Shown: positions 41,661 through 45,653 of the stretch, piece after piece
Numbering within the stretch: position 1 is the first letter of the stretch
Layout of the letters: every line of letters starts with the position of its first letter
Assembly: GCA_946632055.1 (NCBI GenBank)
Contig: CAMPAR010000008.1
Coordinates: 1 to 45,653 of the forward strand
Direction of reading: 5' to 3'
DNA from: an uncultured Lachnospiraceae bacterium
GTDB lineage: Bacteria; Bacillota; Clostridia; Lachnospirales; Lachnospiraceae
DNA: 45,653 nucleotides
Notes under the pieces: generated by a model
The model's database searches: none
What the model was told of the DNA's origin: nothing
What the model saw: the letters and a program-made list of their open reading frames with translations, nothing else
Program-made: the position numbers and the translations under genes

Positions 41661-42100
41661 CAGATCACCTCTGCACTTCCGCCAGCAGCTTCAATCTTTG
41701 CCTTTGCGCTTTCCGAGAACGCGTTTGCCTTCACGGTCAGCTTCTTACTGAGCTCTCCATTTCCTAAGATTTTCACGCCGTCAAGCGCTTTCTTGATGAT
41801 TCCGGCGTCCAGAAGACTTTCCACGGTCACAACCGCGCCGTCTTCAAAACGATCGAGTACATCGAGATTGATGCCGACGATTTCCTTGGTGTTGCGGTTC
41901 TTGAATCCGCGCTTCGGAAGCCGTCTGTAAAGAGGCATCTGACCGCCTTCAAAACCGGGTCTCGGGGCGCCGGAACGTGCCTTCTGTCCTTTATGTCCCT
42001 TACCGGCTGTCTTACCGTTTCCTGAACCGTGACCGCGTCCGCGTCTGAAATTATCGTTGTGTACGCTGCCCTCAGCCGGAGTTAAATTAGATAAATTCAT
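41660..42100 (-). CDS. rplO: 50S ribosomal protein L15
   Basis: Large-subunit assembly protein. The 146 residues begin [20 protein letters not shown], then the Gly/Lys-rich [20 protein letters not shown] and [18 protein letters not shown]. The ATG at 42100 is 18 bases after the rpmD stop, and the longer frame to 42121 has no site of its own. Confidence 0.97.
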   Translation of the reverse strand: MNLSNLTPAEGSVHNDNFRRGRGHGSGNGKTAGKGHKGQKARSGAPRPGFEGGQMPLYRRLPKRGFKNRNTKEIVGINLDVLDRFEDGAVVTVESLLDAGIIKKALDGVKILGNGELSKKLTVKANAFSESAKAKIEAAGGSAEVI

Positions 42101-42117
42101 ACCACTGTACCTCCGAA

Positions 42118-42306
42118 TCAATTCTCTTCAACTTTAACCAGATGGTTCACGCGGTAGATCATGCCGCGGGTTGCGCCGTTATCCGGAAGGACGACGGTCT
42201 GGTGTAATTTGTGAAGTCCTAAAGCTTCAACAGTAGCACGCTGCTTCGGAATGGCACCGATCGGAGACTTCACTAAAGTAATCTTTAATGTCTTTTCGTT
42301 TTCCAT
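42118..42306 (-). CDS. rpmD: 50S ribosomal protein L30
   Basis: Small ribosomal protein of 62 residues, ILVKSPIG-type start ([20 protein letters not shown]) and [20 protein letters not shown] in the family positions. The ATG follows a GGGAGG site. Lies between rpsE and rplO. Confidence 0.96.
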   Translation of the reverse strand: MENEKTLKITLVKSPIGAIPKQRATVEALGLHKLHQTVVLPDNGATRGMIYRVNHLVKVEEN

Positions 42307-42326
42307 GAAACTTCCTCCCTTCCCGG

Positions 42327-42839
42327 TTACAGCTCTTCAACAGATTTTCCGCGAAGTGCGGCTACCTGCTCCGGAGTCTTCAGCGCCTTCAGGCCTTCGA
42401 TCGTCGCAAGGACGACATTCTGCTTGTTGTTGGAGCCCAGAGACTTGGTACGGATATTCTGGAGGCCGGCGAGTTCACAGACGGAACGCGCGGGGCCGCC
42501 GGCGATGACACCGGTACCTTCCTTACTTCTCTTCATCAGCACTTCGGCACTGCCGTACTTCCCGGTGAAGTCATGAGGAATGCTCTTGTTCTCATCAAGC
42601 GGAACCGTAATCATGTGCTTTTCAGCATCCTGCTTCGCTTTTCTGATTGCTTCGGGTACTTCAGCAGCCTTGCCGGTGCCTGCACCGACGTGGCCGTTCT
42701 TGTCGCCAACGACTACAAGCGCGGAGAAACGCATGTTGCGTCCACCTTTAACAACCTTGGTGACACGCTTGATGGCTACAACATTGTCTTCAAGTTCAGA
42801 CTTGTTCGCTTCGATGTTTTCACGATTATCACGAGCCAT
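42327..42839 (-). CDS. rpsE: 30S ribosomal protein S5
   Basis: Accuracy-related 30S protein, 170 residues. Double-stranded RNA-binding N-domain ([20 protein letters not shown] then [20 protein letters not shown]) and C-domain ([18 protein letters not shown]). Spectinomycin-relevant loop VVKGGRNM is wild type in form. Lies between rplR and rpmD. Confidence 0.98.
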   Translation of the reverse strand: MARDNRENIEANKSELEDNVVAIKRVTKVVKGGRNMRFSALVVVGDKNGHVGAGTGKAAEVPEAIRKAKQDAEKHMITVPLDENKSIPHDFTGKYGSAEVLMKRSKEGTGVIAGGPARSVCELAGLQNIRTKSLGSNNKQNVVLATIEGLKALKTPEQVAALRGKSVEEL

Positions 42840-42856
42840 ACGATCATTCCTCCTTC

Positions 42857-43225
42857 TTAGAATTTCAGACCAGCCTCACGGGCTGCGTCTGCAAGCGCCT
42901 GGATCTTGCCATGGTAAATGAAACCGCCGCGGTCAAACACCACCTCGGTAATGCCGGCCTCAAGAGCCTTCTTGCCGATGTAGGAACCTAAGAATTCAGC
43001 AGCAGCCACATCATTGGTCTTCTCGAGCTGAGCCTTGACATCCTTCTGAAGAGTGGATGCAGACAGCAGGGTTTTCTGTGCGGTATCGTCGATCAGCTGA
43101 ACATACATATGATTGTTGCTTCTGAAGACGGCCATGCGCGGACGCTGTGCCGTACCGGAAAGATACCGGCGAAGTCTTCTGTGCTTTTCAACACGAACCG
43201 CTTTTCTATCGACTTTGCTAATCAT
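42857..43225 (-). CDS. rplR: 50S ribosomal protein L18
   Basis: 5S rRNA-binding protein of 122 residues: [20 protein letters not shown] at the start, [16 protein letters not shown] and the end [20 protein letters not shown]. Standard position between rplF and rpsE. Confidence 0.97.
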   Translation of the reverse strand: MISKVDRKAVRVEKHRRLRRYLSGTAQRPRMAVFRSNNHMYVQLIDDTAQKTLLSASTLQKDVKAQLEKTNDVAAAEFLGSYIGKKALEAGITEVVFDRGGFIYHGKIQALADAAREAGLKF

Positions 43226-43244
43226 ATCTTCATCCTCTCCTTAA

Positions 43245-43787
43245 TTATTTCTTGCCGGCCTTACCAGCTTTACGTCTGATATGCTCCTCAGCATACTTGA
43301 TACCCTTGCCCTTATAGGGTTCAGGAGCACGCTTCGAACGGATCTCAGCAGCATACTGGCCGACCTTTTCCTTATCGATACCGGCTACGGTAATCTTGTT
43401 CTGGCCTTCCACCGTGGACTCGATGCCTTCGGGATCGATCATTTCCACCGGGTGAGAATAGCCTAAGAAGAGGGTCAGAGTCTTGCCGGACTTCTGTGCT
43501 CTGTAGCCGACGCCGTTGATCTCAAGATTCTTCTTGAAGCCTTCGGTCACACCGACGACCATGTTGTGAAGAAGCGTTCTTGTCAGGCCGTGAAGGGATT
43601 TCATCCGCTTCAGGTCGTTCGGGCGGCTGACTGTCAGCACTGCGCCGTCAAGCTTGATTTCCATTTCTGCCGGAAGGACTCTCTCCAGAGTTCCCTTCGG
43701 TCCTTTTACAGTCACTTTATTATTTTCTGCAATATCAACCGTAACGCCGGCCGGTACTGCGATTGGCATTTTTCCTATACGTGACAT
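43245..43787 (-). CDS. rplF: 50S ribosomal protein L6
   Basis: Large-subunit protein of 180 residues made of two similar alpha/beta domains: [20 protein letters not shown] start, [14 protein letters not shown], and the second domain end [20 protein letters not shown]. Unusually, 186 bases separate it from rpsH upstream. Confidence 0.98.
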   Translation of the reverse strand: MSRIGKMPIAVPAGVTVDIAENNKVTVKGPKGTLERVLPAEMEIKLDGAVLTVSRPNDLKRMKSLHGLTRTLLHNMVVGVTEGFKKNLEINGVGYRAQKSGKTLTLFLGYSHPVEMIDPEGIESTVEGQNKITVAGIDKEKVGQYAAEIRSKRAPEPYKGKGIKYAEEHIRRKAGKAGKK

Positions 43788-43973
43788 GCCCGTACCTCCA
43801 TAATAGATATTACTTTATAAGCACGGAACGCTTCGTACTTCGTACTCTCGCATTCCTGAACCCATTCGCATTCCATCCTAACGGATTTCATGCTCATGGT
43901 TTCTGCCTTGTCTGATGATCAAAGCAGCCGAACTGTAAACAGTTCGTTGCTTTTCCATCGACAAGAGCTTATT
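43788..43973 (-). promoter_or_regulatory. 186-base rpsH-rplF gap with a strong hairpin
   Basis: Most neighbours here are spaced by 12-25 bases; this gap is long. Just after the rpsH stop a hairpin is formed by 43921-43936 and 43939-43953 (CGAACTGT/ACAGTTCG with outer AAAGCA/TGCTTT). The remaining roughly 130 bases have no credible ORF. No clear promoter was found. Possible attenuation or RNase processing point within the spc operon. Confidence 0.55.
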
Positions 43974-44375
43974 TTACCAGATGTATGCCAGCACTTCGCC
44001 GCCGACGTGCTGCTTTCTGGCTTCCTTGTCCGTCATCACACCGAGGTTGGTGGAAACGATCGCGATGCCAAGACCGCCGAGAACCTTCGGCATATCCTCG
44101 GAACCTGCGTAAACACGCAGACCGGGCTTCGAAATTCTCTTCAGGCCGGAAATAATCTTTTCATTCTTGTCTCTGCCGTACTTTAAGGTGATGCGGATGG
44201 TCTGGAACGCACCCTCGTCCAGGACGTCATACTTGACGATATAGCCTTCGTCCTGAAGGATCTTGGCGATCGCAACCTTCATCTTGGATGCCGGTACATC
44301 GACAGTATCATGTTTTGCTGTATTTGCATTACGGATTCTTGTCAGCATATCCGCAATCGGATCACTCATTCCCAT
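43974..44375 (-). CDS. rpsH: 30S ribosomal protein S8
   Basis: 16S-binding protein of 133 residues: [20 protein letters not shown] start, [20 protein letters not shown], and the end [20 protein letters not shown] then GGEVLAYIW. In E. coli S8 represses the spc operon; whether it does here is unknown. Confidence 0.98.
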   Translation of the reverse strand: MGMSDPIADMLTRIRNANTAKHDTVDVPASKMKVAIAKILQDEGYIVKYDVLDEGAFQTIRITLKYGRDKNEKIISGLKRISKPGLRVYAGSEDMPKVLGGLGIAIVSTNLGVMTDKEARKQHVGGEVLAYIW

Positions 44376-44387
44376 ACTGTTACCTCC

Positions 44388-44573
44388 TTACCAGCTTGCT
44401 TTCTTCACGCCCGGAATTTCGCCCTTGTAAGCGAGTTCACGGAAACAGATTCTGCAGATGCCGTATTTGCGAAGATACGCATGGGGACGGCCGCAGATTC
44501 TGCAGCGGGTGTATTCCTGGGTGGAAAACTTTGCCTTACGAGACTGTCTGATCTTCTTTGAAGTCTTTGCCAT
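44388..44573 (-). CDS. rpsZ: 30S ribosomal protein S14, type Z (zinc-binding)
   Basis: Short S14 of 61 residues with [20 protein letters not shown], i.e. two Cys-x2-Cys pairs binding zinc. This is the 'C+' form common in Firmicutes. GGAGG precedes the ATG; 12 bases separate it from rpsH. Confidence 0.97.
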   Translation of the reverse strand: MAKTSKKIRQSRKAKFSTQEYTRCRICGRPHAYLRKYGICRICFRELAYKGEIPGVKKASW

Positions 44574-44587
44574 GATATCCTCCTAAA

Positions 44588-45139
44588 TTAGTTGCCGCTC
44601 TTTTCGAAGGGCATGTTGAACAGGGTCAGAAGCTCACGGGCTTCTTCATCGGTCTTCGCTGTGGTAACGAAAATGATATCCATACCACGGGTCTTGTCGA
44701 TCTTGTCGTACTCGATCTCAGGGAAGATCAGCTGTTCTTTGATACCAAGCGCATAGTTGCCTCTGCCGTCAAAGGCGTTGGCGTTGACTCCGCGGAAGTC
44801 ACGTACACGGGGAAGCGCAAGAGAGGTGAGACGATCTACAAACTCGTACATCTTCTGGCCGCGCAGTGTAATCTTGCATCCGATCGGCATGCCTTCACGA
44901 AGCTTGAAGTTCGCGACGGACTTGCGGGCCTTCGTGATGACGGCCTTCTGTCCGGTGATCTTCTCCATGTCGCCGACTGCGGAATCGAGAACCTTTGCGT
45001 TCTCCTTCGCTTCGCCGACACCCATGTTGACGACTACCTTCGCAAGCTTCGGAACTTCCATGATATTCTTATACCCGAACTTTTTGATCATTGCGGGAAC
45101 GATCTCATCCTTGTATGTATCATATAATCTGCTGCTCAT
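44588..45139 (-). CDS. rplE: 50S ribosomal protein L5
   Basis: 5S rRNA-binding protein of 183 residues: [40 protein letters not shown] and the [20 protein letters not shown] end. The ATG at 45137-45139 has AGGAGG 11 bases upstream; an upstream GTG is only two bases from that site and unlikely. Confidence 0.97.
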   Translation of the reverse strand: MSSRLYDTYKDEIVPAMIKKFGYKNIMEVPKLAKVVVNMGVGEAKENAKVLDSAVGDMEKITGQKAVITKARKSVANFKLREGMPIGCKITLRGQKMYEFVDRLTSLALPRVRDFRGVNANAFDGRGNYALGIKEQLIFPEIEYDKIDKTRGMDIIFVTTAKTDEEARELLTLFNMPFEKSGN

Positions 45140-45161
45140 AAAACGCACTCCCTCCTAAGGC

Positions 45162-45470
45162 TTAAGCAATCACATCGCCGGTTTTCTTATTGATGCGGAC
45201 CTTCTTGCCGTCTCTGACATCAAAACCGACGCGGACGCCTTTTCCGTCCACACAGTACATGACGTTCGAGATATGGATCGGAGCTTCCTTCTCAATAATG
45301 CCGCCCTGCGGATTTGCCTGACTCGGTTTAGCGTGCTTTGTGACCATGTTGACACCTTCGACGATGACGGTGTTGTCCTTCGTATTAACTGCTAATACCT
45401 TGCCTTCTTTATCTTTTTCTCTGCCGGCGATTACGATAACGCTGTCGCCTTTTTTAATCTTCATAGCCAT
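45162..45470 (-). CDS. rplX: 50S ribosomal protein L24
   Basis: Assembly-initiating 23S-binding protein, 102 residues, with an N-terminal KOW motif: [20 protein letters not shown], then [23 protein letters not shown] at 45470 is 11 bases after AAGGAGG; a second ATG two codons on is possible. Confidence 0.96.
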   Translation of the reverse strand: MAMKIKKGDSVIVIAGREKDKEGKVLAVNTKDNTVIVEGVNMVTKHAKPSQANPQGGIIEKEAPIHISNVMYCVDGKGVRVGFDVRDGKKVRINKKTGDVIA

Positions 45471-45486
45471 GATCTTAACGTCCTCC

Positions 45487-45653
45487 TTACAGTACTTCCG
45501 GAGCAAGGGAAACGATCTTCATGAAGGATTTGTCACGAAGCTCTCTTGCTACCGGCCCAAAGATACGGGTGCCTCTGGGTGTCAGATCATCCTTGATGAT
45601 AACTGCGGCATTCTCGTCAAAACGGATCGAAGAACCGTCTTTTCTCTTCACGC
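45487..45653 (-). CDS. rplN: 50S ribosomal protein L14, C-terminal part (cut by right edge)
   Basis: The last 55 codons are in the window on the minus strand: [19 protein letters not shown], then [15 protein letters not shown] and the terminal IVSLAPEVL before TAA at 45487-45489. This is the conserved L14 end. The start lies beyond the right edge. Sits directly upstream of rplX as expected. Confidence 0.95.
   Translation of the reverse strand, partial: VKRKDGSSIRFDENAAVIIKDDLTPRGTRIFGPVARELRDKSFMKIVSLAPEVL

Noticed and set aside
1-45653. CRISPR arrays, tRNA or rRNA genes, prophage
   Set aside because: No regularly spaced repeats, cloverleaf or rRNA sequence, and no phage structural gene were seen; the only mobile-type gene is the serine recombinase.

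Overview
The window reads as a stretch of chromosome from a GC-rich Firmicute of the Clostridia, most likely a Lachnospiraceae-type bacterium. Three things point there: the spc/alpha ribosomal order rplN-rplX-rplE-rpsZ-rpsH-rplF-rplR-rpsE-rpmD-rplO-secY-adk-map-(KOW protein)-infA-rpmJ-rpsM-rpsK-rpsD-rpoA-rplQ, an enlarged L17, and strong AGGAGG ribosome-binding sites. The family assignment is inference; the phylum-level one is firm. Almost every gene is on the minus strand, so the window is best read from high to low coordinates.

Right end (45653 to about 34790): ribosomal protein genes and their companions, starting inside rplN and ending at a hairpin terminator after rplQ. A good sigma-A-type promoter lies between infA and rpmJ. 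Strong hairpins lie in the rplF-rpsH, secY-adk and rpsD-rpoA gaps.

34771 to 28524: an operon-like group of an 853-residue membrane-anchored protein of unknown function (TTG start, degenerate C39-peptidase-like C-terminus), a membrane-anchored SGNH hydrolase-like protein, and the paired metalloprotease genes tldD and tldE. It ends in an intrinsic terminator. Next comes a short, highly structured DNA segment and a solitary small serine recombinase (27593-28201).

27529 to 23793: the only plus-strand genes, a DUF2974 alpha/beta-hydrolase-like protein and a signal-peptide-less GH9 glycosidase. The GH9 gene is divergent, with back-to-back promoters, from a minus-strand operon of a PAP2 phosphatase, a discoidin-like protein and tcdA. 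The tcdA 3' end is joined directly to the C-terminal remnant of an EamA/DMT transporter, a visible deletion scar.

20970 to 12264: a promoter with a roughly 230-nt structured leader precedes ispF-cysE-cysS-mrnC-rlmB-(GH42 beta-galactosidase)-pgsA-topA. These genes are tightly packed, mostly overlapping, and end at a terminator after topA. The GH42 gene is an unexpected passenger.

12259 to 1: a promoter reads into two membrane proteins of unknown function, then cdaA and cdaR (c-di-AMP synthase and its regulator), an HPr protein, and a surface-polysaccharide group (glycosyltransferase, rfbC, ABC-2 exporter permease and ATPase, second glycosyltransferase, polyisoprenyl-phosphate sugar transferase, LytR-CpsA-Psr attachment enzyme). 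The group ends in a terminator hairpin whose 3' arm is also the Shine-Dalgarno sequence of htrA, cut off by the left edge. This half links second-messenger synthesis, envelope glycan assembly and export, and envelope proteolysis in one transcriptional direction.

The points most worth following are the terminator/SD hairpin before htrA, the structured DNA beside the serine recombinase, the structured leader of the ispF-cysE-cysS operon, the tcdA deletion scar, and the uncharacterised membrane-anchored pair beside tldDE.
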